From: Suillus spraguei
Taxonomy: Eukaryota > Basidiomycota > Agaricomycetes > Boletales > Suillaceae
Reading direction: 5' to 3'
Assembly (NCBI GenBank): GCA_016800925.1
Contig: JABCPU010000056.1
Location: 182,201-246,200, forward strand
DNA: 64,000 nt
Made by a program: the position numbers and the translations under genes. Below are positions 1 through 11,244 of the stretch, piece by piece. Each line of letters begins with the position of its first letter. Positions within the stretch are counted from its first letter, which is position 1. The notes beneath the pieces were generated by a model, which was given only the letters and a program-made list of their open reading frames with translations, was not told where the DNA came from and made no database searches.

Positions 1-875
1 CCAAAACTGTCAGAATCCACCAAACGAAAATATGAATGGGGCCTTAGGCCAGAACAATGCATGCAGGCTAAGGACAGAGTGAGTCTAAGGAATATGCGTC
101 CGATAAGGCAGGAAGAATTGAAAGTGACAGCCGAGTTATATCATTCTGATCAGTAGTTTGCATGCGCTCTTGTTTCATGTCGATCCCGAGGCGGAGCAAG
201 AAACTATTTACTTTCAATTGCCGCAGCAAGGCCTGTTCACCGGGCAGAGAGGTCAATACGAAACTCTAGAACAACCCATGACGGAAATACAAAGATACTA
301 TGCAAGAGTGCCCACCGAGGGATGAAAGTGTCTACAACTTGACAAAATGAGTAGAAGCGCGTGACGTTTTGCTGGGCAAGTACATAGAAGCGTGATCTGT
401 CAGAGTGCTGCTGGCAGCTATGCTTCTAAAATGTCGATGAAGACCTGAGGCTCGCTAATGCCTCCGGCTGCTCTAACAACGCTCCGCTCGGCTAACTCCG
501 CTCCAAACACCGCCAAACCTCCACCCTTTCCCCTACTCCACCGTCTTCCTGTGTAGAGTATTTCTTGAAAGTATTTTGGAGCGCTGGGGCACTATTTAAC
601 GCTGGTGTAGAGATCTATAGTTGGTGAGACACCACCTAACTACTATAATAAGGTTTTTTAATAGGGCAACCCAGGTGTACGAATGAGGCCTACCTTAGAA
701 ACAAGTTGAACGACTCTCGCACGACTCCGCACGATATTGACTCCTTTACTATCGTGTATTCGTTCGGATTTCTTGTCGAGATCGTGAGGGCAGTGCACGA
801 TGTGGCACGCTCTCACACGTTCCCCCGCTGACCGGGTTTCACTGGGGCTCATGCGCTGGCCATAATCTTCTCCTG
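1..875. other. Intergenic, no gene recognised
   Basis: Short frames on both strands show no recognisable domain or consistent coding signal. The right part is the upstream region of the secreted-protein gene that starts at 967. No repeat shared with the rest of the window was found here. Confidence 0.5.
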
Positions 876-885
876 TTTTAAAAGG
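876..885 (+). promoter_or_regulatory. TATA-like box of the first secreted Kex2-site gene
   Basis: TTTTAAAAGG lies about 82-91 bp before the ATG at 967. The same TTTAAAAGGCA block stands upstream of the paralogue at 50932, and both genes also share a GACCCGCC(A/G)TTTATTTCC block closer to the start (916 and 50891). The conservation between paralogues is seen in the sequence; promoter function is inferred. Confidence 0.45.
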
Positions 886-966
886 CAGACGCCTCAGCTG
901 CTAATTCAATCAATTGACCCGCCATTTATTTCCAAAATTTTACAAACCCACTCATCCGAACCCATT

Positions 967-1567
967 ATGCATTTTTTCGCCCTTGTCGCCCTCGCCGTCG
1001 TAGCCTCGTTTGTCCCAAGTCTTGCAGCCCCTACTCCATACTTGTACGTCTCTCTCACAACCACTGAGCAGATCCACTGAATGCATTTCCAGTCCTCGTC
1101 GAGTTACTTCCGAACGTGATCCTGCGTTAATTGGTGTTAACGCGCTCCCAGATCCCTCTGTACGCAACGGCTTCGTCAAACCCAGCATAGGGCCGGCGAT
1201 CCTACCAGGGGCTAATCTGTCCCCCAATTTCAAACGTGACACAAACTTCGATATTGTTCAAGCCATTGATAGCATCAGGCGGGACTTGCGCCAAACTCTT
1301 GATGGTGTCAATGGAGCAGGACTTCAGTTTGAAGGCCGCAGCATCGAGAGCCCTTCCGGCGTTGAGGGCATCTTGAATGGTGTGCTGGAGATTGCTGAGG
1401 TGATTGGCGGACTCACAGGTGTCGGAGATCTCGCAGACTTAGTCTTGCATTTTCTGGATGAAAAAAACAGGATCAAGAGGATCTTGAAAGGTTTGACGAA
1501 GGTTGCTGAAGTGATTGCCGAACTCGGAGGCCTCGAAGTAATCTCGGTTTTGGCGAATAACATTTAA
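967..1567 (+). CDS. Small secreted protein with Kex2-type processing sites (copy 1)
   Basis: Join 967-1043 and 1093-1567, giving 183 aa. The 49-nt intron (GTACGT...TTCCAG) sits at the same codon as in the paralogue at 50932. Residues 1-21 form a classic signal peptide (MHFFALVALAVVASFVPSLA). The mature part has dibasic sites (RR, FKR, IRR, IKR) suited to Kex2 cleavage, separating segments such as DTNFDIVQAIDSI and a hydrophobic amphipathic C-terminal stretch (VAEVIAELGGLEVISVLANNI, in part). Compared with the 311-aa paralogue it lacks internal repeats and ends after the VVSAGG-equivalent region. No catalytic domain is visible. Cleavage into secreted peptides is inferred from the site pattern; the function is unknown. 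Fungal Kex2-processed repeat proteins and Ustilago Rep1-like repellents are the nearest analogy. Confidence 0.72.
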
Positions 1568-1790
1568 GCGGGACTCGAGTCAGAATACGTCTACAATGGA
1601 GCAGGATATTGAGTTGCACGCAAGTCTCGGACACGTTCCGCGAAGTAATACCAACCCAGGTGTTACAGTGAACCCATAAACAAACGCATTGCGTGCTTGT
1701 ACTGTAAGAGCTAGTTCGGAAACCCTTGTGAAGTTGGGTCAAGTCAATTTGCGGTCGGCACGGCACACTCCGAGCGGCTGACCTTGAACC
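1568..1790. other. Spacer between secreted-protein gene and Harbinger element 1
   Basis: Holds the 3' flank of the upstream gene. The exact left end (TIR) of the Harbinger element could not be fixed, so the boundary is approximate. Confidence 0.35.
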
Positions 1791-2483
1791 TTGCTTGTAT
1801 CATACTATGACCATGGGGTCTTGTTATCACATCAATAATCTCAAGGGTGTCCATCTCACCCGTCACAGACATCTCTTGACAAGTGTTGTATCTCTAACAG
1901 CTCTTGCTGCGCATTACACTACTGTTCTCATGGTTCAAGAGAAAGAAAAGGCATTTTGGACTGAACCAGAAGTAACTGCTTTAGTTGACTACGTTCATGA
2001 GCATCAGTCAGAGCATGCAGAAGGAGGCAACTTCAAGATCGTAACATTCAATGGAGCTGCAAAGGCTATCGCACCTAAGAGGGCACAGGGCCCACTAAAG
2101 ACTGGCAAAATGTGCCAGACAAAGTGGACATCAGTGCATTGCTACATTATCAGTTAATGGTCTCAACTAACAAGCATCTAGTTGAAGCACATCTATTGAC
2201 AAGTATTGTTAACAATCTGGGATAAACCAGTGGCACCCTGAGTATGGTGCAAACATTCAGGGGAAGCAGTGGCAGCAGTGTTTGATGCATATGTCCAGCA
2301 AAAGGTATGTCATTATACTACTATGTAATGCTGCTTTACTAATACTATGGCACTTTTTTCAGTCCAATTCTGCAATGCATCCATTCAGAAATTGTGGATG
2401 GGTATATCTTGAGTGGATGCAGGAGATTTTACCTGTTGGTGGCACACAAGGGGTGGGAGCTTTCCGAGCCACTGATGTTCCAG

Positions 2484-2958
2484 TGTTACGAACTGGGATG
2501 GCATCACCAGCGACAGTGAGAAGACACAGACGGTCTGCTGGGAAGTCTACAATGTCCAAAAGAGGACAAGGTAAGAGTACAAGGAACATGTTCTGAATAC
2601 GATCAAGGGTTCAGCCTCAAAGATAGATCTAAGAGGTTCTTCGAGAATAGAGACTAAGGCTAAGGAGTGCTTAGACTTAGAGATGATTCAAGACGACTTA
2701 GGTTGGAGGCCTAAGCGAAGGATATTCCAGGTAAAACCCAGTAAGATTAAAGTAAAGTATCAAGCATAATACAACGTGCTTAAATAGGTCAATATGTGCG
2801 CACGGACTAAGAGAGGTGTGAGAATGTAAATGCGTATCCAAAGAAGGAAGGCAACTATAGTACAGATGCGTTGAGCATATGAGTCAGAGTCACATTATGT
2901 AATATACAAGTAAAGGAGACAAAGAGAAAAATGAATAGGGGCACATACGACTGTAACA
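2484..2958 (-). mobile_element. Solo LTR, family D (Ty3 chromovirus LTR)
   Basis: Runs TGTTACGAAC...CTGTAACA, 475 bp, flanked by a perfect 5-bp target duplication TCCAG (2479-2483 and 2959-2963). It is the same sequence as the LTRs of the Ty3 element at 17899-25472; in the sense of that element it reads on the minus strand. Confidence 0.9.
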
Positions 2959-3647
2959 TCCAGCACCCTCCACCAACGATAAGCCTGATGTGGATGCTGC
3001 AGGAGTTCAGGCTCCTGGATCTAGTAGCTCCATGAGTGGTGACATTATCATGTCTGGGGCCAATGCTCCTTCACTGCTGTCTATGCCTCTGCTGTCTGGC
3101 ACTCCTATCATGTCTGGGATCAATGCTCCTCCACTGCTGTCTATGACTCCCCCATCTGGTACTCTTACTTGACCAACTTTCTCTACAATCTGCAGTACTG
3201 GAAAGTGTTTACATGATGCTTCATCCATGATCCAAGACAATGCGACTACATTCACATCTACAGTTCCTTCATCAGACCAGCCACAACCATCTCAGCCAGC
3301 ATCTAAGAAACAAAAGTTGCATCCAGTCTGGTCACATACAGGCTGGTTGCGTGAAGATAGTTGCCTGATGACTAGTGCTGCAAGAGCAGCCAAGATCACC
3401 CCAGCTGCAGCTGTCATGGGCATGCAGGGGTCCATTAATCGTCTCACTGATGTGATTGAGAGGGGCATGGTTACTGATGTGGAGAGGCTAGAGAAGCAGA
3501 GACACACTGCCTTGAATCTTTTGAATGGTGAAGACATGGACCTCTATCCATTGCAGGAGAGGGTGATTGTCATGCACATGTTTTCAGATGACCCAGCCAT
3601 CACTGACACATACCTTCAAATGGATGACAGGGACACACAGTATGTGT

Positions 3648-4592
3648 TGTAAAGATACAATCTAGCCTGGGCTGTAGATAAACCACGGCCTAAGCTAGTA
3701 TGCGAGTCTTGTGCTCTACCTATTCTGCTGCTCTTGCGAGGCAAGAACGTTCGACCCTAAAGGGAATGCTAAGTTAGTATAGTCTAATAATGCCCAACCT
3801 GTGGTGCAAGAATGCCGTCGGAGGTAGCGAGATGCTAGCGGTGACCTCCGGTCCATGGGAAACTAGCAGTAAAACTAGCAGTAAGCGCAGGAAAGCAGTA
3901 GACAAGCAGTAGTGCAAGTGGTAAAACTGTGGTAGTGCGTGCGGTAAAACTGCGGTAAGGCGTGGGAAACTGGCGGTAAAACAAGCAGTGAAGTGTAGTG
4001 ATGAAGCGTGGGAAAGCGTAGCGCAAGTGGTGAAGTGTGGGAAAGCGGTAAAGAGCGGTGGTGCATGCAGCAATAAAACAATTCTTAAGAGACAGTGACT
4101 TTGGCGAAAGACTTTATTCCATTAGAGACAGTAGTGGTGACAATTCCTAAGTACCGTGTGTACCATAGAGGAAAAAGTAAGGAATGAGTACAGGTACCTA
4201 GGAATTTTATACAAGAGGAATAGCTACAGAAACGGAAGGGATAGGATTAACATGCAGCAGACATGTAATAAGACTGCACTACAGTTTACAAAACATCACG
4301 CGTACTGGCGAGACTGGATGGACATAGGACGGACAGTAAATCTTGCTTGAGGATGCCAAATGGGTTCGCGGAGATTGCTGAAGATCATCGCTTCATGGGA
4401 AAGTTGCCGTAGTACAGCCGCTAAGCTGCAATGAGGCTCCCGATGTGTGGAACAATACTGTTAGATAGGGGTAACACATGGTAAAGTGTCATGGCAAGGG
4501 ACAGTGAAGCCGAAAGGTAAGGATAATGATAGCCATGTGACGCCTATATGAAAATGTGCTGTTTCAAGCTCAGCATGAGTTTGTTCGTCACA
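3648..4592 (+). mobile_element. Solo LTR, family A
   Basis: Runs TGTAAAGATACAA...GTTCGTCACA, 945 bp, with a perfect 4-bp duplication GTGT (3644-3647 and 4593-4596). Excision leaves the accessory-protein frame open through TATGTGTTCATCC. Other copies: 6855, 11245 (reverse), 15774 and 37607. No internal region of this family is present in the window. Confidence 0.85.
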
Positions 4593-4796
4593 GTGTTCAT
4601 CCAGCACATGCTCCAGTATAGATTTCAGAAGAACCCGCAAGCACCACAGGTGCCATACATCCATCCGCAGCTGTTGTAACTGTGATGCCAGCACTGTGTA
4701 GTTTGTTTGACCATATGTTCAATCTTGCATGCAATTGTTTGTTTTTTAATTTCATACTCAATCACTTGTTGTTTCCATACCAAAATACATGTGTTT

Positions 4797-6165
4797 CTAT
4801 GCTATACTTTCTAATTCGCTCTCATCCAACGTATCATCTGAATCTGAACCTAAGCCCAATGAAGCCCTCTCATGTATGACACCCTGATACTGATCCCACA
4901 TTGCTTGCGCAATGTGTTCATGCATTACACAACCACTCACTGCATGACCACTACTGTCATTGATTTCTTCATCATCAGCTTTTCCCTGAAAATCAGAGTT
5001 CTCAAATGTATATAATTCACTGCCCGACTCTTCAGCCTCCCTCCTCACTAGGATCATGTAGATGTATGAAGTTGTGAATTGCGCACAATGCAGCAGGAAT
5101 TCATGCTTGAGTGTCAAGGGAGTACTCTGGTGACAAAAGGAGAATGCAAAAGTGCCGTTTTAAGACACCAAAGATGCACTCTATCACATTGTGTGCAGAT
5201 GCATGATGTAGGTTGAAAAGCTCCTCTTTATTGATGGCCTTCCAAAAAATTATAAGCGAGAAAAACAAACAAGTTGAAAAACATACCTGGTATTTGCACG
5301 GCCCAACTCCGCAAGGTGGTAATGGACACCATGGTATGGTACAAGAAGCTCAGGGCAAAGCAGGAATACTGCATCTGCTAGGTAGTACTTCTGTCATGGA
5401 ATATGGAAGTCATGTGTGTGCGCATCCTTGTGAATATGAGCATCATTAGCTGAACCCTCCCACCCAGTCAAAGAATAGACAAAATTAAGGTCAAAGTCAC
5501 AAGCAAATAAACAGTTCTGAGAAACAAATCCTTTATGATTATGGTATGTAGTGCATTGAAAGGCAGGGGGTGAAGCATGAATGTGGCTTCCATCAATTGT
5601 GCCAACAGCATCCTGGAAAAATGGCCAATATTTGGGGTTGTCTCTGAATTTTCTTGAGACCGAAGTTCCATCTGGCAAGCGGACATAGGTGGTGTAGAAT
5701 GGGGGAGATGAGAATACATGTAGAATCCTTTTAAAGCAACTAGGATACATGAGATGTATTGTATAGATGAACAAAATGCAGCGCTCACCATGAGATTGTA
5801 TTGTTTGATCTTTGAAACCGCTCTCCTACGTGCCTGGTAGTCAGGCCTGTGATGCTAGTATATAGAAATATAGCAACTTGTGCTTCCAGAGATACAAACT
5901 TGGAGTTGACATAGCTGAAGTTACGGAGCTTGGAGATGAGAGCCTCAAAGGCATGTGCATGTATACCCAGTTTGCATTTAATGCATTCTGGATGACTGGT
6001 AAGAAGCTCCATGAGCCAGCCTTCACCTGAAAGAATAGATGTATGGTATGGCTCTGGGTCTTTGGAGTAGGTAGATTGTAGTAGAGATCCTGTAGCACAC
6101 ATCAGGATCCCAATTAGAATTCTAGCATAGTGAAGGAGACATTGTTGAATCTCTGGACATATCAT
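4797..6165 (-). pseudogene. Harbinger (HARBI1-like) DDE transposase, element 1
   Basis: Starts at ATG 6165 and ends at TAG 4797-4799. The first exon carries the N-terminal helical region (TSITGLTTRHVGERFQRS). The second carries the first catalytic Asp in GTIDGSHIHASPP, the KGFVSQNCLFACDFD strand and the second Asp in WEGSANDAHIHKDA. The part at about 5100-5200 gives the third acid in NVIECIFGVLKRHF. All three DDE residues are visible, but the reading needs introns near 5775 and 5200-5290, and I could not prove every junction. The C-terminus is acidic (SDSDDTLDESELES). It may be intact or slightly decayed. Role: cut-and-paste transposition in the nucleus together with the facing Myb-like partner. 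Confidence 0.7.
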
Positions 6166-6400
6166 TGGACTGTAGCTACTTGTGGATGTACAATGAGGGA
6201 GATCTACGTCTTATCTTTATTGCTCATCAAGCCTCATATTCATGGGTTCAAACTCAGTTGCTTGGGGTGTGCCGTGCCGACCATGCCTGCCAACTGCAAA
6301 TTAACTCAACCCAACTTCACATGGATTTCCAAACTAGCTCTAAAATATCTTGGTTATAAGGGAAGATTATATAGTGCTACCACTGCCATTAATTTATAAA

Positions 6401-6597
6401 ATTGCTGATGTGCATATAGTCTGGGGTGGAGGGAGAACGAGAGCAAGTGATTTGGCAGGGCACGGGCGAATGGTGGCAGGATCCCCAACACCCATGTCAG
6501 TAGATGAGGGGCAGGAAATGTAATGTTGCGCCATCATTGAGTCCCAAAGGTTCCTGACAAGTGTCGAGCTTGTACCTCGACCACTGATATTCCAACA
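6401..6597. other. Spacer, right flank of Harbinger element 1
   Basis: No gene seen. It leads into the remnant of a secreted Kex2-site gene. Confidence 0.3.
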
Positions 6598-7861
6598 CAG
6601 GACTCCAGTTTGAAGACCGCAGCTTCAAGAGCCATTCCAGTGTCTGGAAGATCTTTAAAGATGGGATGGAGATTGTTGGTGCAGGAGAAACTGCTTTGTC
6701 ACTGCTGTGTGTGCCCTTGATGGAAGTGGCAAGAGCACAAAGCGTGACCTCAGCATGGAGCCAGCACTTATTAGTGGCCAGAGGCGTGCCGTCTTCTCTG
6801 ATATTGGAAGCATCTCCAGCTGATCATATCACATATCTTCTTTTGATGGTGCAGTGTAAAGATACAACCTAGCATGGGCTGTAGATAAACCACTGCCTAA
6901 ACTAGTATGTGAGTCTTGCGCTCTGTCTAGTCTGCTTCACTTGTAAGAACAAGAGTGTTCGACCCTAAAGGGGGATGCCTATTAGTATGGTCAAGTTCAA
7001 GTTAAACTTATGTGCGAAGGAAGCGTTGTGGTTAGCGGTAAGTTGCCACAGTCAGCAATGATGCCACCGGAACTAGTGTCATGTGTAGTGGTGCTACCAT
7101 GGTCGAGATATGGTCAGAAACAGTTGTGTCGAGCGGTGATACCAGCGGTGCAAAGAAACAGTGAAGAAGTCCGTGGTACTTTCAGCAGTAAAGTAGCGGT
7201 GCGTGAGAAGTTCAGTCAAAGTGACAGTCAAAAGTCCAGCGGTATGCCAGCAGTAACGGAGAACGAGCATGATAGATTAACAAGTGATAAGGAAACTTTA
7301 AAGACTATGTCCACTACTGGGTAGATCCAGAGCTAGACAGTAATCCTGACCTATAGTATGTGCAATGGTGTAAAATCAGGTGTTGTATCATGCAGGGTAT
7401 GCAGTGCTTATATCCTAAATCGTATGTACTCAGAATACTCTAGGCGAGATCATTAGCGCTGGAGTGTAGTAACCACCATAAGTAAACATAGCGCGAGGCG
7501 CTGCGGCACGAGGCAACATGTAATAAGGCTTGCTGTGGAATCAGTGATAACGAACAGAAAACAAACGACGCACCAAATGGAGCTATGCGGATGCGGCAAG
7601 GACATGGAAGGACATCAGTACGTGGAACATGGTGCAGCAGTTGGTATGGTGTGCGGTAAGCATGGGATGCCGCCGGTACTGCTAAAGGGGTAAGACGGCC
7701 ATGGACAAGTGGTAACTCCTGTAGATGTGAGACAAGTGTCAAAAGGTGGGATTTTAAGCCCAGCACCAATATGTTCATTACAGCGGGCACTGCCTCTACC
7801 TCTACCCCCTACCTCTACCAAACATTCTATGAGGAATAACAGCTTTCTCAGCCTTATAAAC
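6598..7861 (+). pseudogene. Dead third copy of the secreted Kex2-site gene, split by a solo LTR
   Basis: Segments 6598-6854 and 7783-7861 align at the nucleotide level with 51545-51875 of the intact gene. Shared blocks include CTCCAGTTTGAAGACCGCAG, CAGAGGCGTGCCGT, and, beyond the LTR, CTCTACC repeats followed by TTCTATGA. The 5' half of the gene (signal peptide, intron, first repeats) is absent and the frame is broken. The family-A LTR at 6855-7782 interrupts it. This shows at least three family members at this locus. Confidence 0.72.
6855..7782 (+). mobile_element. Solo LTR, family A, inside the dead secreted-protein copy
   Basis: Runs TGTAAAGATACAACC...ATGTTCATTACA, 928 bp. Flanks GCAG and GCGG are a probable 4-bp duplication with one change. 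Confidence 0.8.
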
Positions 7862-8935
7862 AGCATTATTCTATGGCATTATATCTGCACATTTATTATT
7901 TGCGCATTCTGTGGCTTGTGCGCTGCATGTTTTCATCAATCCAGAGTAAGTGCATTTTAATCAAGAGGTTCCACATTCCCACACTGTGCATTTTCATTGA
8001 GGGCTTCCATGTTTGCTTGTTCAAGTCTCTACTAACCAAGTCATTCAAGTTGTGTGGAGCTAACTTAGTGGCTCACGCAGTATCATTACCTTGCCTGACA
8101 AGGTTTCTCTGACCCCCATAATTAGTTGACAACTTTCGACCAACCAGCGATTTCTGGCCGAGCTGAGCACATGATCACATGATATGATGTAATGTAGCTC
8201 ATTTGGACCCCCAGCTTTTAAAAGCTGGGGGTCCAAATGAGCTATGTTACATCATAGCTGTGGTGCATTGACTATTTCGGTCAAGCAAGGTTTCTGCCAA
8301 CACAGGTGGCATTTCTCAAGTAGTTTTTTTTTCTTCAAATACATACTGTTTTGATACACCCACAAAATGAGTGAGACAACATGTCCTTCATACTCAGTTG
8401 ACAATGTTTGCATTCAAAGAGTGTGAAGTAAATCATGTACATGACTCCTGCAAGACATCATTAGTGAGGCATCACGAGGATGCAAGGTATAAGTATGGAA
8501 TGAGATGAGGATGAGGATAAGATAGTGGTATGTACTGCAACACATGAGAAATGACAAAAACTAGTACCAAATTAGCATACCTGTCATCAACAAATACTAG
8601 ACCCAGTCACTTGTCAAACATTGTTTGGGAAATGGTAATTGACCCTCCTCACATGAGCTGGAGGTTAGTGGGCTTCATAGAATAGTGAGAGTCCCACTTG
8701 ACTGTCAGATTTGGAACCTCTACAGTAGTGCTCCCGATTCATAGTGTTGCTCTTGGAATCCATGCAGAGCAATAGCACTAGTGGGAGAAGGTGGAGAAAG
8801 ACTTCACATGGAAGAGGAGACAAGAGATGGAAAAAACTTGGACCTGAAGAGGATGGTCAACAGGTACTAGATAGTGTGGTTTATATTTACAGTTTGAAAC
8901 TTATGGCATTCTGCCCACATTCTGGTTGACATATT
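7862..8935. other. Spacer with a long palindrome
   Basis: No gene recognised. It holds the palindrome at 8184-8255. The right part may be the eroded 3' end of the minus-strand integrase-fold gene that begins near 13345. Confidence 0.35.
8184..8255. repeat. 36-bp-arm palindrome without loop
   Basis: Arms 8184-8219 and 8220-8255 are inverted copies centred on TTTTAAAA, with only two mismatches. The arm contains CATTTGGACCCCCAGC. It would form a strong hairpin or cruciform. It may be a tiny foldback/MITE-type insertion; no target duplication was identified. Confidence 0.8.
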
Positions 8936-9439
8936 GTCCAAGTATTTCAAGAGTAATAACTACTACGACTCTCATAAGTTTAAGTTACTCTTGCCCAGCC
9001 ACTAAAAAGTATGACAACACTAGTAATGCCTGACACCATAGCCTCACCTGGTTGAACCAGCTCGGTTCGGTGAGAGACACATGTAGTTCTTTCGACCCTT
9101 GTCGGCCAACAGGGATAGCCTCGAAGATTGGATACTCATCACCTTCCCACTCATTTGCTGCTAGCCTGCAGTCGCACAGTGTTATATCCTCGGCTATGAC
9201 TTTGATAAGGGTGGCAGAGAATTGCCGGCGTATTTCATCATTGATGAAAGGATTGATTTGCAATGGAGCACTAATAGCTTCATGGTGGATATGGTGTCAT
9301 TGTTGATTATTGATAGCCTGTACCATATTTAGAGGCTCCTCTTCATTATCACTTTCTTCTTCATCAATTGGATGCCCCGCTCCACTCTGATGTTGTTGTC
9401 AAGTCATAGTAGGGCCATGTACCCCATAGTGTTCTTCAA

Positions 9440-10815
9440 TGTTACAACCATGCAAAACTAGGGCTACTAAGAAGTCCTGGTCTTACATGGAGTTGTACTG
9501 GAGGGACGTAAAGTCAAAGGGGCTTGGCCTCAGCTCATACACTGTGCCCCTTACCCAAGTATGTGCCTTTAATTTAGGATGAAGTCCAAGGGGGAGTTAT
9601 GGTGAGGTCTGGACAGAGTCCGGATGAACTCTCTAGGACAGGATAGCTCAATAGAGCTCCGAAGGACTTCCGGATGAGCGCGGGAATGCGCCGGAACTAT
9701 TTCTGGATGGTAGGGAGTAATGATAAGATTACTGGAACAAGTTCCAAGTTGAAGGGATGAAGGATGGACTCCTGGACAAAGTCCAGGGCAGGATAGGAGC
9801 AAAGCTCCAGAGGAAAAGATGATCCATAGATGTCAGAGGATAGGATAGGATAGATCCGGAGGACCAGAGGTCCGAAGGTCTGGAGCTCAGAGGAGTGGAA
9901 GTGTGGAGGGGTGGATGATCGGATGATCGGATGAGCATAGCTCTATGGATCTTAAGGGAGGTGTTAACTACTAAAGAGGAGTAGGTCTGGATATGGTGTA
10001 GAGGTAGTATAGGTAGGCTACTCCGGACAAGGTCCGGAATAGAAACAGACAGGATAAGACTACCAAAGGTAGAGTCGGAGGTGAAACAGATGAGAGACAG
10101 GAAATGGACAAAGTCCAAAAAGGATATAGGACATAGGATCAAAACTCCGGCCTAGGGAATGATCCCATAGGTCTGAGTCGGAAGCTTACAAGGGCCAGAG
10201 CCCAAGTGTGAGAATGGAAATGGATTTATATAGACATGGTAACAAGATACAGAAGTCAAAGGAATATACAGAAGTAGGAAAGCAATGATCAGACTGAGGT
10301 CTGCTGGAGTTGTACTACAAGTTTATATACTGTAAAGGAGCATGCCGGAAGGTAAGTACAGATAGTCCGAGACTATGTCTGAAGCATATGGAAACATGTT
10401 AGTAAGTACAGCGGAACATAAGGCTATGAACTCAGAGATGAAGCTTGTATGAAATACTTATCAAGATGGAGGCAGAGATCACCAAGAGCTGGAAGCACAG
10501 AGATACCCAACAGCCGGAAACACAGGTATAGTCTAAAAGGGGTAATGCGCAGGTGCGCGGGAATAGTTCGGATATGAACTCAGATTGGATATGGACACGT
10601 ATTGGATATGGACATGTATTGGATATGGACACAGATTGGACAGATGGACTGGGTCGGATATGGATATGGATTGGATATGGATGGATATGGATTGGAGTGG
10701 ATGGGTGGATCAGATATGTGAGCTGGATTGGATGGGTGGACTAGGATGTATGGATTGGGTGTCCGGATGTCCATGGATTGGATCTGATCTGGACCTGAAT
10801 GTACGGTATATGACA
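9440..10815 (+). mobile_element. Solo LTR, family E
   Basis: Runs TGTTACAACCATGC...GGTATATGACA, 1376 bp, with a perfect duplication TTCAA (9435-9439 and 10816-10820). Near the right end (10560-10760) it carries short tandem repeats of GGATATGGA type. The second copy is at 41503-43167. Confidence 0.88.
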
Positions 10816-11244
10816 TTCAATCACATCAGGGTGGACCCCTTTGCAGTCATCTCGATACATGCCAAACTGCATTTGACCTAAAAACATAAATCCTGGGTCA
10901 CAATGAGATAATTTGTCAGGGTCACATAATTGTAAAACAATGCATTTACCTTAGAGCTCTCATCATTTGTATCAGGACCACATATTGGATGACAGTTCCA
11001 TTCTGCCCAGAAATCTCAACAATCTTGATTGATTTCATCAAGGAACAGAGTCTGGAGCAACCAGATATGACTAGTGCTGTGAGGGTTGAGCCTGTGATGG
11101 TTTTCAAGTCGAGTGAAAAACACTCTCCATCTCCTAGCAAACTGCATGCCAACTTCAACCCATAGATGCTTGATCCACAAATTCCATGTAGAACTTGTCC
11201 AGAATTAGTACCTAACATAAAGCTGCAGAACAAACACATTACGG

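Larger units (their letters stand above)
1930..4679 (+). pseudogene. Harbinger accessory protein, Myb/SANT-like, split by two solo LTRs
   Basis: The N-terminal exon (ATG 1930) has a Myb/SANT-like DNA-binding pattern: FWTEPEVTALVDYV, then GNFKIVTFNGAA, then MCQTKWTS just before an intron donor at about 2134. The next part (WHPEYGANIQG, then NSAMHPFRNCGW after an intron) needs one frame correction. Removing the LTR at 2484-2958 with one TCCAG copy, and the LTR at 3648-4592 with one GTGT copy, rejoins the frame. The gene then runs through a low-complexity Ser/Pro linker (one in-frame TGA near 3172) and a conserved helical region (GMQGSINRLTDVIERG) to TAA at 4679. In Harbinger elements such a partner helps nuclear import and DNA binding of the transposase. 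Not functional here. Confidence 0.7.
1790..6400. mobile_element. PIF/Harbinger element 1 with two LTR insertions
   Basis: A Myb/SANT-like accessory gene on the plus strand (1930-4679) faces a DDE transposase gene on the minus strand (4797-6165). This is the two-gene layout of PIF/Harbinger transposons. Solo LTRs at 2484-2958 and 3648-4592 interrupt the accessory gene. Terminal inverted repeats and the 3-bp target duplication were not found, so both ends are estimates. Confidence 0.65.

Noticed and set aside
4156..4350. Short plus-strand frame within 3648-4592
   Set aside because: It lies inside solo LTR A and is not conserved among the copies.
10553..10881. Repetitive Trp/Asp/Met-rich frames near the end of LTR E
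   Set aside because: They follow a GGATATGGA repeat inside the LTR, and no start or context supports a gene.
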